A DNA stretch of 51,261 nucleotides from Lachnospiraceae bacterium (GCA_023664705.1 JAMPFE010000015.1:1-51261), one strand, 5' to 3'. Numbered from the stretch's first letter, positions 6,055-15,542 are shown. Notes: generated from the sequence alone by a model not told the origin. Numbers and translations are program-made.

Positions 6055-8430
6055 ATGAACTACGGTCATTTCGACGAACAACACAAGGAATACGTGATAA
6101 CGCGCCCCGACACGCCCTCGGCTTGGGCGAACTACCTCGGCGACCCCAACTACGGCGCTATCATCTCCAACAACGCGGGCGGTTACAGCTTCGAAAAAAG
6201 CGGCGCCAACGGACGCATTATCCGTTACCGCTTCAACGGCGTTGCCAACGACCAGCCCGGCCGCTACGTCTACATCAAGGACAACGACAGCGGCGAGTAC
6301 TGGAGCGGCTCCTGGGCGCCCGTCTGCAAGCCCCTTGACGAGTACAAGAGCGAATGTCGCCACGGCACCGCCTACACCGTCATCTCCTCGGAGTACAAGA
6401 ATATCAAGTCCGAGGTCGCTTATTACGTTCCCCAAGGGCAGACCTACGAGGTGTGGGCGGCGAAGATAACAAACGCCGACAGCAAGCCGCGCAGGCTCTC
6501 CGTTACGGGCTACTGCGAGTTCGTCAACGACAACAACTACGAGCAGGATCAGGTGAACCTCCAGTATACGCTGTTCATTACGCATACCTATTTTAAAGGC
6601 AATTTCGTGCTCCAGCGCCAGAACGAGCTCCAAGGCGGCAAATCGCGCTTCCTCGGCGTGGCTAAGGCAAAGGTCGACGCGTACTGCGGCGACCGCGACG
6701 CGTTCGTCGGCACGTACAGGGGCTACGCGAACCCCAAGGGCGTCGAGGAGGGTCTGAAGGGCGACCTCAACTACTGCGGCAACTCCTGCGGCGCGCTGCA
6801 GAGCGACATAGTTCTTCAACCGGGCGAGACAAAGGAGCTGACCTATATCCTCGGGCAGAAGGACGAGAACACCGCCCGCGAGCTTATTGCCAAGTACGAA
6901 AAGGACGGCGTTGCCGAAAGGGAGCTTGAGGAGCTGAAGAGCTACTGGCACGGAAAGCTCGACAATCTGCAGGTCAACACGCCCGACCCCAACTTCAACA
7001 ATATGGTCAACACGTGGAACGCGTACAACTGCTTTATCACGTTTATCTGGTCGCGCGCGGCTTCGTTCCAATACTGCGGGCTGCGCAACGGCTTCGGCTA
7101 CCGCGACACCGTTCAGGACATTCAGGGCATTATCCACCTCGCGCCCGAAATGGCGAAGGAGCAGATAGTGTTTATGCTGTCGGCGCAGGTGACTAACGGC
7201 GCGGGTCTGCCGCTCGTAAAGTACACTCACAACGCGGGTCACGAGAACACTCCCGACGACCCCGAGTATGTAAAGGAGACGGGACACCCGTCCTACCGCG
7301 CGGACGACGCGCTGTGGCTGTTCCCGACCGTCGCGAAGTACATCGGCGAGAGCGGCAACACGGCGTTCCTCGACGAGGAGATATTCTACGCGAACGACGG
7401 CGAAAAGGGCACGGTCTACGACCACCTCAAGAGGGCAATATCGTTCTCGATGAACAACCTCGGCAACCACGGAATGCCCGCGGGACTGCACGCGGACTGG
7501 AACGACTGCCTCCGCCTCGGGAAGAAGGGCGAATCCACGTTCGTGGCGTTCCAGCTCGTTTACGCGATAAAGATACTGCGCGGCTACGCCGTCGAGAAGA
7601 ACGACGGCGAGTATGTAAAGTACCTCGACGAAGTAAACGCGAAGCTCACCGATATTCTCAACGCCTGCTGGAACGAGGACAGATTTATCCGCGGCTACAA
7701 GGAGGACGGCGAGGTCATCGGCAAGCGCACAGACCCCGAGGCTTCCATGTGGCTCAATCCGCAGTCGTGGGCGGTTATTTCGGGTTTCGCGACAAAGGAG
7801 CAGGCGGAGACCGCGCTCAACAGCGTGGAGCGCGAGCTGAACACGCCCTACGGCGCTATGGTAATGTATCCGCCGTATGTCGACCACGCGTTTGACGGCG
7901 CGCTTATGCACTGCTTCAACGCGTGCATAAAGGAGAACGCAGGCATCTTCTCGCAGCCGCAGGGCTGGCTGATACTTGCCGAGGCGAAGCTCGGGCGCGG
8001 CGATATGGCGTACAAGTACTGGACGGAGGCTTCCCCGGCGACATACAACGACAATGCCGAAAAGCGCGAGCTGGAGCCGTATGTTTACGGGCAGTTCGTC
8101 GAGGGCAAGGACAGCCCGTTCGCGGGAAGAGCGCACGTTCACTGGCTGACGGGCACGGCTTCTACCGTTATGGTCGGCACGACCGAGGGTATTCTCGGGC
8201 TGAACCCGAACACGAAGGGTCTGGTCATCGATCCGTCTATCCCGTCCGCTTGGAAGGAATTTACGATGAGGAAGAATTTCAGAGGGCACGTGCTGAACGT
8301 TACCGTAAAAAATCCAAACGGCTCGCAGCACGGCGTTAAATCCGTGACCGTAAACGGCGAAAAGCTCCCCGAGAACCTCATTACCGAAAGCGTTCTGAAG
8401 GACGTGAACGAGGTCGTTATCGAGATGTGA
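6055..8430 (+). CDS. GH94 disaccharide phosphorylase (cellobiose/chitobiose type)
   Basis: The 791-residue cytoplasmic enzyme has the GH94 layout: an N-terminal beta-sandwich (MNYGHFDEQHKEYVITRPDT), a linker, an (alpha/alpha)6 barrel and a C-terminal jelly roll ending near MRKNFRGHVLNVTVKN. The catalytic-acid motif HADWND lies at 479-484. RNGFGYRDTVQD and WSRAASF resemble the N,N'-diacetylchitobiose phosphorylases more than the classical cellobiose enzymes, so the acceptor is uncertain. The family splits a beta-linked disaccharide with phosphate to sugar-1-phosphate plus sugar, which saves ATP in fermenters. Length fits the family (about 800). No transporter or sugar regulator adjoins it. Confidence 0.9.
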   Translation: MNYGHFDEQHKEYVITRPDTPSAWANYLGDPNYGAIISNNAGGYSFEKSGANGRIIRYRFNGVANDQPGRYVYIKDNDSGEYWSGSWAPVCKPLDEYKSECRHGTAYTVISSEYKNIKSEVAYYVPQGQTYEVWAAKITNADSKPRRLSVTGYCEFVNDNNYEQDQVNLQYTLFITHTYFKGNFVLQRQNELQGGKSRFLGVAKAKVDAYCGDRDAFVGTYRGYANPKGVEEGLKGDLNYCGNSCGALQSDIVLQPGETKELTYILGQKDENTARELIAKYEKDGVAERELEELKSYWHGKLDNLQVNTPDPNFNNMVNTWNAYNCFITFIWSRAASFQYCGLRNGFGYRDTVQDIQGIIHLAPEMAKEQIVFMLSAQVTNGAGLPLVKYTHNAGHENTPDDPEYVKETGHPSYRADDALWLFPTVAKYIGESGNTAFLDEEIFYANDGEKGTVYDHLKRAISFSMNNLGNHGMPAGLHADWNDCLRLGKKGESTFVAFQLVYAIKILRGYAVEKNDGEYVKYLDEVNAKLTDILNACWNEDRFIRGYKEDGEVIGKRTDPEASMWLNPQSWAVISGFATKEQAETALNSVERELNTPYGAMVMYPPYVDHAFDGALMHCFNACIKENAGIFSQPQGWLILAEAKLGRGDMAYKYWTEASPATYNDNAEKRELEPYVYGQFVEGKDSPFAGRAHVHWLTGTASTVMVGTTEGILGLNPNTKGLVIDPSIPSAWKEFTMRKNFRGHVLNVTVKNPNGSQHGVKSVTVNGEKLPENLITESVLKDVNEVVIEM

Positions 8431-8456
8431 GCATTGAACGAGAGCCTTAAAAAGCG

Positions 8457-8487
8457 CCGCCGCCAAGTAAATGGCGGCGGTATTTTT
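8457..8487. terminator. Terminator between GH94 and TIR operon
   Basis: CCGCCGCCA (8457-8465) and TGGCGGCGG (8472-8480) form a 9-bp stem followed by TATTTTTAT. On the other strand the same hairpin is followed by CGCTTTTT, so it can end both the GH94 gene and the minus-strand operon, whose last stop codon overlaps it. Confidence 0.85.
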
Positions 8488-9595
8488 ATGAGGTCGGCGG
8501 GCTTTGCTCCGATGCGGTTTTATTTCGCAGCAGCCGCCTTAAACGGATATGTAAATTCTCCGAGCCAAGCTGCATTGCCCTGCGGTAATTTTCCGATTTT
8601 GTAAAATCCCCGCGAAGCTCCGCAAGCTGCTCCTCGGAGGATACCCCGTATTCGCAAAGCAGCCTTGCGAGATATGCCTCGGCGCAGAGCTTCGGGTTGT
8701 TCTTCTCCTTTTCGATAAGCTGCGAGGCTATCCTGTCCGCGCCCGAAAAGTCTCCGTCGTCCAGCATTATGTAAATTCTGCGGAGCATGGGCTCCGCGGA
8801 TCTTGACGGAGGGGGCTCCGCGGCGGCTTTCCCGAAAATCGCCGCCAGGGCGTTTAAAATACCGCTCTCCCAGCCAAGCTTATCCATATCGCACGCCTGA
8901 AGCCGCCGAAGCTCCTCGGGGAGGTCTTCGGGAGGGAGACCACGAAAAACGGGGATGACCGTTTTCCCCGAAGCCGCGAAACGTTTCCAGAGATCGGTAC
9001 GGAAATCCTCGGCGCTTTCCCCGACGACGAGCGCCGCTTTCGCCGAATCGGGGGCGTTTTCATTATCGGAAACGATATATCCCGCCGACGTTAATTTTGC
9101 GGATATTCTCGCGCGCAGAGCGTCGCTCCCGCAGTACAGAATTACATTGCGGTCTCCGCCGAGCGTATCTGCGGCGCTTTTTCGGCGAACCTCGTCGATT
9201 TTCGCCGCCGCGCCCTCCATGATCGTCCGCTGGGTCTCGTCGGCGTATTTCAGCGCGGTTTTATAGTCCTCGTCCGAAAGCAGCGATTTCGCGGGCGCGT
9301 TTTCCACCGTCAATTTATTCTCCGAAAACGACACTCCGTAACGGCAAAGCGCCGCCGCCCAGTACAGATCCGCGTCGGTCGGGCTGAGCCTTATCAAGCC
9401 GTTAAGCAGCTCCAGAGCCTTGTCGTAATGCCCCTCGCGGCGCAGACGCTCCGCGTTTTTGCAGGCGCGGAATTTCTCGCCGTTATCCAGAAGCGGAACG
9501 CTCTGCAGGACCCCGCAGGACTTGCACGTGCACGTCCCCGAGCCGTCGGGGAGCTCCAGCAGGGCGCCGCACATTCTGCAAATGAAAGCAGCCAT
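8486..9595 (-). CDS. Zinc-ribbon/TPR protein with a TIR-like domain lacking the catalytic loop
   Basis: A 369-residue paralogue of the upstream gene. Residues 1-35 are the same zinc ribbon (C6-C9 and C24-C27), followed by helical TPR-like repeats. Residues 148-255 align with the neighbour's TIR domain (VILYCGSDALRARISAKL, AALVVGESAEDF, VIPVFRGLPPEDLPEELRRLQACDM). The segment that carries the catalytic glutamate and the BB-like loop is missing. The tail (about 265-369) is again helical. The start ATG is one base after the stop of the upstream gene, so translation is probably coupled. No membrane segment and no DUF6273 domain. I infer a non-catalytic partner or regulator of the full TIR protein. 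Confidence 0.75.
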   Translation of the reverse strand: MAAFICRMCGALLELPDGSGTCTCKSCGVLQSVPLLDNGEKFRACKNAERLRREGHYDKALELLNGLIRLSPTDADLYWAAALCRYGVSFSENKLTVENAPAKSLLSDEDYKTALKYADETQRTIMEGAAAKIDEVRRKSAADTLGGDRNVILYCGSDALRARISAKLTSAGYIVSDNENAPDSAKAALVVGESAEDFRTDLWKRFAASGKTVIPVFRGLPPEDLPEELRRLQACDMDKLGWESGILNALAAIFGKAAAEPPPSRSAEPMLRRIYIMLDDGDFSGADRIASQLIEKEKNNPKLCAEAYLARLLCEYGVSSEEQLAELRGDFTKSENYRRAMQLGSENLHIRLRRLLRNKTASEQSPPTS

Positions 9596-9596
9596 T

Positions 9597-12554
9597 TTAC
9601 TCCCCCATTTCTATCCAGATTGCGGGGCGAACGCCGTACATACCGTCGGGATCCGCGTAATCGAACGCCCCGAAATACTCGTTGATATAGGTCATATCGT
9701 GCAGATGCCCGGGGGTGCGCGTCCACCAGTAGGTCGTCCGGAGACCGATGCGGAAGCGGGACTGCTCCTCGACCGTTTTGAGCTTGAATTTTTCCAGCGC
9801 CCACTCGGAAAACGCGGGGACGGCGTAGCGCTCCGAAGAAAGCAGTTCGAAAACCTCCCCGCTGCTCGGAATGAACACCTTGTCCTCGGTATCGGGACCG
9901 CCGCTTACTTTCGTGGATTCGTTATCGGGGGTGACGACGGTGACGGTCGGTATCATCGCCTTTTCCGCGTCGGTGAAGCACGCGTTGTAGAAATCGTTGT
10001 TCAGCCACTGCCGCAGAGCGCTTTCCGACCAGTTTTCCCCGCCGAACGCGCGCACGTCGATTATTTCTCTGCTTACCGCCAGAACGCGCGTGCCGTCGCG
10101 CTTTATCACCTTCCAGTCGATGTCGAAATCCCCCGTATAACCCATTTCCATGAGGGAGAGCTTGAAATTGCCGAATGTTATTATCTCGCCGACATTGCAG
10201 TGCCTGAAGCGTATCTCGTCCATATTCGCGACGTAATCCGCGCTGTCGGCGTAGTCCCCCAAGAACTTAAATTCCGCCTCGGCGCGGTTGAGGTCGCCGC
10301 TGTTTATATAGCCGAGCGCCCTGTCGTAGCGCACCTTCTTTGCGCGTTCGGCGGAGTCCTTGTAACCCGATATGCTCTCAAAAGCCGCGATCGCCTCATC
10401 GTAATTTTTTTCCGTCTCCAGAATTTCCGCGTACATATATTTCGCGTCGGAGCGCATTTGCTCGGCGTCTTCGCCGTCGAGCCGCTTCAGCGCGGCGACG
10501 GCTTCTTCAAGCTGTCCGCTTTCGATAAGCTTTACGGCGCGGTCTACGCGGATCTGGCGCACCCTGTCGGCGCTGTCGGAGTACTCGTAAACGCGCAGGA
10601 ACTCCGATTCCGCGTCCTCGGTCTTGCCGTCCGCGAGCAGCTTTTCCGCTTTTTGATACAGCGCCGCGCACGCCATTTCCCTGCTGTCGGAATAGCCGCG
10701 TATCTCGTAAAACAGCGCGTAAGCCGAATCGAATTCGCCGTTTTCGAGCTTTTGGCGCGCCGTTTCATACTTGATCTTATCGAGCAGCTCCTTGGAATTT
10801 GAATAGCTGCCAAGGGTCATTAAACAATTTTGCGCGTTTTCGTAATCGCCGCTTTCGACAAGCTCCGCGGCTTTCAAATAGCGCATTTCCAGAACCCGCT
10901 CCCGAGAATCCGAATAATTCCCGAGCGCCGCGAACGCCTTTTCCGCGCCGTCAAAATCGCCCTCGTCGCTCATTGCCGACGCGCTTTTGTACTTTTGGGA
11001 GAGCGAGATATTCTGCCCGATGATTGCCGAAACGGCAATAACGACCGCGGCGGCGCCCGCGATAACAGCCGTTTTTTTGAATATTCCGCGCCGTTTTTGC
11101 GCGGTTTCCCGTTGAGCCGCAAGGCGCAGCTGCTCCTCCTCGGCGGCTTTGCGCTCCTTTTCGGCGCGTTCGACGCTTTGACGAGCCAAAACGGCGCTTT
11201 TCTCCCGCAGCTCCGACGATTTATCGCGGAGCTTATCAGCAAGCTGCGCGCTGTCCTTGTAGCCGTCGAGCGAACGCAAGCCCTTTTCGGCGGCTTGGTA
11301 CTGCGGCTCGGTTTCGGCTAACGCGCCCGCCGTTGAGTAGTATCTGTACGCGGCGGCCTTGCGGTATTCGGACATTTCGGACTTCAGCTCGCCGCCGCCG
11401 AAGCGCATTATCATGCGGTAGTTTGAGGACTGCTCCAGATCTCCCGACAGATCCGCCAATTGCGCGGCGGTTTTTACGCGAAATCCCGCGAGTAATTTCA
11501 CATAATAAATTTTCGCGTTTTCGGGCTCGAGATTGAGCGCGTTTTCGCAGAGCTCCTCGGCGCGGGAGTATTCTCCCTCGTCAAGCAATATCTCCGCGCG
11601 GCGGAGCAGCGCCGCGGCGTTCTCCTCCGTGTGAGGTACGGGCTGTTCGGTCTCGGGAGCGCTGTTCTCCGAAAAGATCCTGCGGACGCCGCGCAAAAGC
11701 TCCTCGGTGAAGTCGGGCATGGACATATCCATGGCTTGCAGGTGGGCAAACTCGCGCGGCAGATCCTCGCGGCGCATATCCCTGTAGAGCACGGCGAGCG
11801 TGCCGTCCCCGCTTTCCGAAATGCGCGTGAGGTATCGGCTCCACTCGTTTTTCACCCACGGGGCGGCGAAATTGTCGGGGGACGTTCCCACCGCGAGCAT
11901 CACCTTGGCGGAGTTTATCGCGGAAAAAATATACGGCTCGTATTCGCTGCCTATCTTGTCCTCCAAGACGACGCGGGCGAAGAAAACGCGGTAGCCGTCG
12001 GCGACAAGAGCGCGGTAAATCTCCGCCGCCAGCACGGAGTCCTCGGTGCGTCTGCCGTCGTGTCCGCTTTCCTTGTAACAGATGAAAATATCATAGGGCT
12101 TTTCGCTTTGCGATACGGCAAGAGCCTTTTTGCGAAGCTCCTCGAGCTCCGTCATTTGCAATATGTATATTCGGCGGCGGTCTCCGTCGGCGATATTTAC
12201 GGCGGCGCGGTAGTCGTCATCGTCGAGTATCGGCTTGTAGCGGAAGCGGTTGATGGTGGGGACATGCTTGCCGCGTTCCTCGACATACTCGATGCCGTAG
12301 CGGCACAAAACCTTGCACCAGTAAATCTCGCTGTCGGTATCGTCCAGCTTCAGAAGCTCGTCGTACAGCTCCTCGGCGCGGTCGTACTCACCCGCGCGAA
12401 GGAGCTTGTCGGCGCGTCCCCAAAGGATGGCCTTCTCGTCGAAATCGAGGCGCGGGATCGTCTGCAAAACGCCGCAGAAGGCGCATTTGCATACCGTGAT
12501 TTGCCCATTGACGTCAAGCGCCGCGCCGCAGCATCTGCATAAATATTCAGCCAT
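9597..12554 (-). CDS. TIR-domain protein with zinc ribbon, TPRs, membrane helix and DUF6273-like domain
   Basis: A 985-residue multidomain protein. Order: zinc ribbon (C6-C9, C24-C27); helical repeats (40-145); TIR domain (153-295) opening with YDIFICYKES and containing GSEYEPYIFSAINSAKVMLAVGT, with Glu204 or Glu206 near the place where TIR NADases carry their catalytic glutamate; more helical repeats; a charged coiled coil (about 440-488); one membrane helix (493-514); seven TPR-like repeats with YxDSxxxA motifs (521-765); and a C-terminal domain (about 775-985) resembling DUF6273 (DWKVIKRDGTRVLAVS, WSESALRQWLNNDF, GVRPAIWI). Whether it acts in phage defence, host interaction or envelope sensing is unknown. 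AAAGGTG lies 6 nt before the ATG. Confidence 0.85.
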   Translation of the reverse strand: MAEYLCRCCGAALDVNGQITVCKCAFCGVLQTIPRLDFDEKAILWGRADKLLRAGEYDRAEELYDELLKLDDTDSEIYWCKVLCRYGIEYVEERGKHVPTINRFRYKPILDDDDYRAAVNIADGDRRRIYILQMTELEELRKKALAVSQSEKPYDIFICYKESGHDGRRTEDSVLAAEIYRALVADGYRVFFARVVLEDKIGSEYEPYIFSAINSAKVMLAVGTSPDNFAAPWVKNEWSRYLTRISESGDGTLAVLYRDMRREDLPREFAHLQAMDMSMPDFTEELLRGVRRIFSENSAPETEQPVPHTEENAAALLRRAEILLDEGEYSRAEELCENALNLEPENAKIYYVKLLAGFRVKTAAQLADLSGDLEQSSNYRMIMRFGGGELKSEMSEYRKAAAYRYYSTAGALAETEPQYQAAEKGLRSLDGYKDSAQLADKLRDKSSELREKSAVLARQSVERAEKERKAAEEEQLRLAAQRETAQKRRGIFKKTAVIAGAAAVVIAVSAIIGQNISLSQKYKSASAMSDEGDFDGAEKAFAALGNYSDSRERVLEMRYLKAAELVESGDYENAQNCLMTLGSYSNSKELLDKIKYETARQKLENGEFDSAYALFYEIRGYSDSREMACAALYQKAEKLLADGKTEDAESEFLRVYEYSDSADRVRQIRVDRAVKLIESGQLEEAVAALKRLDGEDAEQMRSDAKYMYAEILETEKNYDEAIAAFESISGYKDSAERAKKVRYDRALGYINSGDLNRAEAEFKFLGDYADSADYVANMDEIRFRHCNVGEIITFGNFKLSLMEMGYTGDFDIDWKVIKRDGTRVLAVSREIIDVRAFGGENWSESALRQWLNNDFYNACFTDAEKAMIPTVTVVTPDNESTKVSGGPDTEDKVFIPSSGEVFELLSSERYAVPAFSEWALEKFKLKTVEEQSRFRIGLRTTYWWTRTPGHLHDMTYINEYFGAFDYADPDGMYGVRPAIWIEMGE

Positions 12555-12624
12555 ATTATCACCTTTCTCACAACCGTTTAACGCTTACGCTGTTTGTGAA
12601 GATTTTCCGAAATCCTCCGTTTAA

Positions 12625-12653
12625 ATTATACCACAAAGCCGCGGAAAAATCAA
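12625..12653 (-). promoter_or_regulatory. Promoter of the TIR operon
   Basis: On the minus strand: TTGATT (12648-12653), 17 bp, TATAAT (12625-12630), about 70 bp before the first gene. It is divergent from the promoter of the two-component operon. Confidence 0.7.
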
Positions 12654-12714
12654 TATGTTTTTGCGCTTTTGCAAAAGGCTGCCGAAACAGCCCGGATACG
12701 CTCCGCGTTTCCTA

Positions 12715-12743
12715 TTGATTTTTTTCCTCCGATATGATAAAAT
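12715..12743 (+). promoter_or_regulatory. Promoter of the two-component operon
   Basis: TTGATT (12715-12720), 17-bp spacer, TAAAAT (12738-12743). GGAGG lies 6 nt before the ATG at 12777. Confidence 0.55.
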
Positions 12744-12776
12744 GTAAATATAATTCGGTAAACCACGGAGGTCAAT

Positions 12777-13454
12777 ATGAAATACGACTGCTTGATAATA
12801 GACGACGAAAGGCTGCTCGCGGACAGCACCGCGGAGTATTTTAATATGTTCGGAGTGACCGCGGCGGCGGTTTATTCCGCCGAGGAGTGCCGCGCCTTTC
12901 TTGCGGAAAATTCCGCGTCGCTGCTGCTGCTTGACATCAATCTCGGCAGCGACAGCGGCTTTGAGCTTTGCCGCGAGCTGCGCGAAAACACCTCGATACC
13001 CATTCTGTTCATCTCCGCCCGAACGAGCGACGACGATAAGATAATCGCGCTGAATATCGGCGGCGACGACTACATCCAAAAGCCCTATTCGCTGGGGGTT
13101 CTCCTCGCCAAGGTAAAGGCGGTGCTCAAGCGTTACGGGCAGAGCCCCGACGGGTACGACGACGGGCGTTTGCGGGTAGATTTCGCCGCAAAGACCGTAA
13201 CGGCGGACGGCGCTCCCGCGAAGCTCACGGCGCTTGAATTCAAGCTGTTGTCCTACCTCGTCCGAAACGAGAACAGGGTCGTTTCCAAGCGCGAGCTTTT
13301 TGAAAAGGTCTGGGAGGACAAATTCACGGGCGACGGCACGCTCAACGTCCATATCCGCAGGATACGCGAAGCGATAGAGCGCGATCCGAGCGACCCCGAA
13401 TACGTGCTCACGGCGTGGGGCGACGGCTACAAGTTTCGGGGAGGCAAGCGATGA
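12777..13454 (+). CDS. OmpR-family response regulator
   Basis: A 225-residue regulator with a receiver domain (1-115; acidic pair IDDE, phospho-acceptor Asp53 in LLLLDINL, conserved Lys in GGDDYIQKPY) and a winged-helix DNA-binding domain (130-225; LTALEFKLLSYLVRNENRVVSKRELFEKVW, GTLNVHIRRIREAIE, GYKF). It overlaps the downstream kinase gene by 4 bp (ATGA), so the two form a pair. The probable target is the repeated TTTAAGG operator upstream of the ABC exporter at 14709-14747. Confidence 0.95.
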   Translation: MKYDCLIIDDERLLADSTAEYFNMFGVTAAAVYSAEECRAFLAENSASLLLLDINLGSDSGFELCRELRENTSIPILFISARTSDDDKIIALNIGGDDYIQKPYSLGVLLAKVKAVLKRYGQSPDGYDDGRLRVDFAAKTVTADGAPAKLTALEFKLLSYLVRNENRVVSKRELFEKVWEDKFTGDGTLNVHIRRIREAIERDPSDPEYVLTAWGDGYKFRGGKR

Positions 13455-14713
13455 AAAAGGGATTTCTTGTCGGCATTATTGTAATTTTTTTCGTTGAAAT
13501 TTCGGCGCTCGTCATGTTCGCTTCGCGTGAAAACAGCGGCTCGCGGGACGTTCTCGCGGTAAACGAGGCGCTGCACTCCGTCCGCGAGGATTGGGGCGCT
13601 CTCGACGGGCACATCAACGACACGGGGCTGGATTACGCGGTGCTCGGAAACGACGGAGAGCTTTTATACCGCACGCGCGAGGGCGTTTCCGAAAACATCG
13701 CCGCCGCGATAGCTCACCGCGACGCCATTCTCGATATCGAGATAGACGGCGAGGTCGTCGGCAAGCTCATCGCAAGCGGCGGCGAAAGCCCCGCAAATTC
13801 GGAAAAGCGGGCGCTGCTCGCCGTGTTCGCGGCAGCCCTGATACTTCAGGCGGCGCTCTGCGCGGCTTACGCGCTCTATCTGGAATTCCGCGTAGTAAAG
13901 CCGTTCGGGAAGATGAAGGGCTTTGCGGAGCGCGTCGCGGGAGGAAATCTCGATATCCCCCTCGAAATGGACAGGGGGAATTTATTCGGCGCGTTCACCG
14001 AAAGCTTCGACATAATGCGCTCGGAGCTGAAAAAGGCGCGCGTCGCCGAGGCAAAGGCGAACGCCTCCAAAAAGGAGCTCGTCGCGAAATTGTCCCACGA
14101 TATCCGCACGCCCGTCGCGAGCATAAAGGCGGTCGCGGAGCTCGGCGCGGCGGTGGCGAGCGACGAAAAAACGCGCGAAAATTACGAGCATATAATTCTG
14201 AAAGCCGATCAGATAAACACGCTCGTGAAAAATTTGTTTTCGGCAGCCTTGGAGGATCTGCAGCAGCTCACGGTCACGCCCGCCGACCTGCCGAGCACGG
14301 AGCTCGCCGAAATGCTGAGGAACGCGGATTACCTTAACCGCGCCGAGATCCCCGAGATCCCCGAGCGGCTTTTGTTCGCGGATAAACTGCGTTTGCAGCA
14401 GGTTTTCGACAACATTTTCGCCAATTCCTACAAATACGCGGACACCGACGTCATAATCGAGGTAAGCGCCGAAAACGGCTTCCTTACGGTCTCCGTCGAG
14501 GACTTCGGCGGCGGAGCGGGCGCCGACGAGCTGCCGAGCCTGAAAGAAAAATTCAAGCGCGGAAAAAACACCGAGAGCATAGACGGCGCGGGCTTGGGGC
14601 TGTTCATCTCGGATACGTTCATGCGCGAAATGGGAGGGGAGCTGAAGCTCGAAAACGGCGAACGCGGACTGAAAGCAAGCGTGATAATTTCCCTGAGCAA
14701 ATCGGAAATTTAA
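13451..14713 (+). CDS. Sensor histidine kinase
   Basis: A 420-residue membrane kinase: membrane helix 1 (about 4-22), an extracytoplasmic segment of about 100 residues, membrane helix 2 (about 125-147), a HAMP-like linker (VVKPFGKMKGFAERVAGGNL), HisKA with LSHDIRTPVASIK (phospho-His), and a HATPase domain with LRLQQVFDNIFANSYKYAD (N box), VEDFGGGAG and GAGLGLFIS (G boxes). I chose the ATG that overlaps the regulator's stop codon; GGGAGG lies 6 nt upstream. An upstream GTG in the same frame would lie inside the regulator gene. The sensor loop is too long for an intramembrane-sensing BceS-type kinase. Confidence 0.93.
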   Translation: MKKGFLVGIIVIFFVEISALVMFASRENSGSRDVLAVNEALHSVREDWGALDGHINDTGLDYAVLGNDGELLYRTREGVSENIAAAIAHRDAILDIEIDGEVVGKLIASGGESPANSEKRALLAVFAAALILQAALCAAYALYLEFRVVKPFGKMKGFAERVAGGNLDIPLEMDRGNLFGAFTESFDIMRSELKKARVAEAKANASKKELVAKLSHDIRTPVASIKAVAELGAAVASDEKTRENYEHIILKADQINTLVKNLFSAALEDLQQLTVTPADLPSTELAEMLRNADYLNRAEIPEIPERLLFADKLRLQQVFDNIFANSYKYADTDVIIEVSAENGFLTVSVEDFGGGAGADELPSLKEKFKRGKNTESIDGAGLGLFISDTFMREMGGELKLENGERGLKASVIISLSKSEI

Positions 14714-14763
14714 GGAATATTTAAGGTTTTCTTAAAGACATTTAAGGTTTGAAAAGCTATAAT
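14709..14763 (+). promoter_or_regulatory. Operator array and promoter of the ABC exporter
   Basis: TTTAAGG occurs at 14709, 14720 and 14741, with a variant CTTAAAG at 14731, so the boxes are 10-11 bp apart on one DNA face. A TATAAT follows at 14758-14763 and no good -35 box is present (AAGACA at the expected place). This is the usual layout of promoters activated by an OmpR-type regulator, here probably the one at 12777. Confidence 0.7.
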
Positions 14764-14786
14764 ATAAGCTGAAAGGTGGTTCTGAA

Positions 14787-15542
14787 ATGGAAATTTTACT
14801 TAAAACGGAAGCGCTCAGCAAAAGCTTTTCAAGCGGCGGCGCAATGCAGCATATCCTTAAAAACATAGACCTCGAGCTCTACAAGGGCGATTTTACTATC
14901 ATTATGGGAGCGTCGGGCGCGGGCAAATCCACGCTGCTCTACGCTCTTTCGGGAATGGACGTTCCCACTCTCGGCAAGATAAAATTCGGCAGCAGCGAGA
15001 TAACGGGGCTCAATTCCGACGAGCTTGCCGTGTTCCGCCGCGAGCACTGCGGCTTCGTGTTCCAGCAGATATATCTGATAGACTCGATGAGCGTTTTCGA
15101 CAACGTTATGGCGGCGGGTCTGCTCGTAAACCCCGATAAAAAGGCGGTCGCGGAGCGCGCGAAAAAGCTCTTCGCGGCGGTCGATATCCCCGAGGAAACG
15201 CAGCGCAAGTTCCCGACGCAGATATCGGGCGGGCAGGCGCAGCGCGTCGGCATCGTCCGCGCGCTGATAAACTCCCCCGAGATACTCTTCGCCGACGAGC
15301 CGACGGGCGCGCTGAACTCCCAGACGGGCTTGGACGTTCTCAACACCTTCACGGAGTTCAACGAGCAGGGGCAGAGCGTCGTTATGGTAACGCACGATAT
15401 GCGCTCCGCGCGGCGCGGAAACCGCATCCTCTACTTAAAAGACGGCTCGATACTCGGCGAGTGCGACCTCGGAAAATACAAGCCCGACGATAAAGAGCGC
15501 CACGAAAAGCTCTCGGCGTTCCTCGCGAAAATGGGGTGGTAA
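14787..15542 (+). CDS. ABC exporter ATP-binding subunit (FtsX-permease partner)
   Basis: A 251-residue ATPase of the MacB/LolD/BceA class. Walker A is GASGAGKST, the Q-loop lies in FVFQQIYLIDSM, the signature is SGGQAQRVGIVRAL, Walker B with the catalytic Glu is ILFADEPTGALNS, and the switch His is in VMVTHD. It stands one base ahead of its permease gene, and both follow the two-component pair. AAAGGTGG lies 8 nt before the start. It probably exports or removes an antimicrobial peptide or lipid, but the substrate is not readable. Confidence 0.95.
   Translation: MEILLKTEALSKSFSSGGAMQHILKNIDLELYKGDFTIIMGASGAGKSTLLYALSGMDVPTLGKIKFGSSEITGLNSDELAVFRREHCGFVFQQIYLIDSMSVFDNVMAAGLLVNPDKKAVAERAKKLFAAVDIPEETQRKFPTQISGGQAQRVGIVRALINSPEILFADEPTGALNSQTGLDVLNTFTEFNEQGQSVVMVTHDMRSARRGNRILYLKDGSILGECDLGKYKPDDKERHEKLSAFLAKMGW

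Noticed and set aside
5929..8466. 845-codon ORF antisense to the GH94 gene
   Set aside because: It mirrors a gene with clear family motifs, has biased low-complexity composition (Val/Arg/Leu) and no promoter or ribosome binding site. GC-rich codon bias keeps the reverse frame open.
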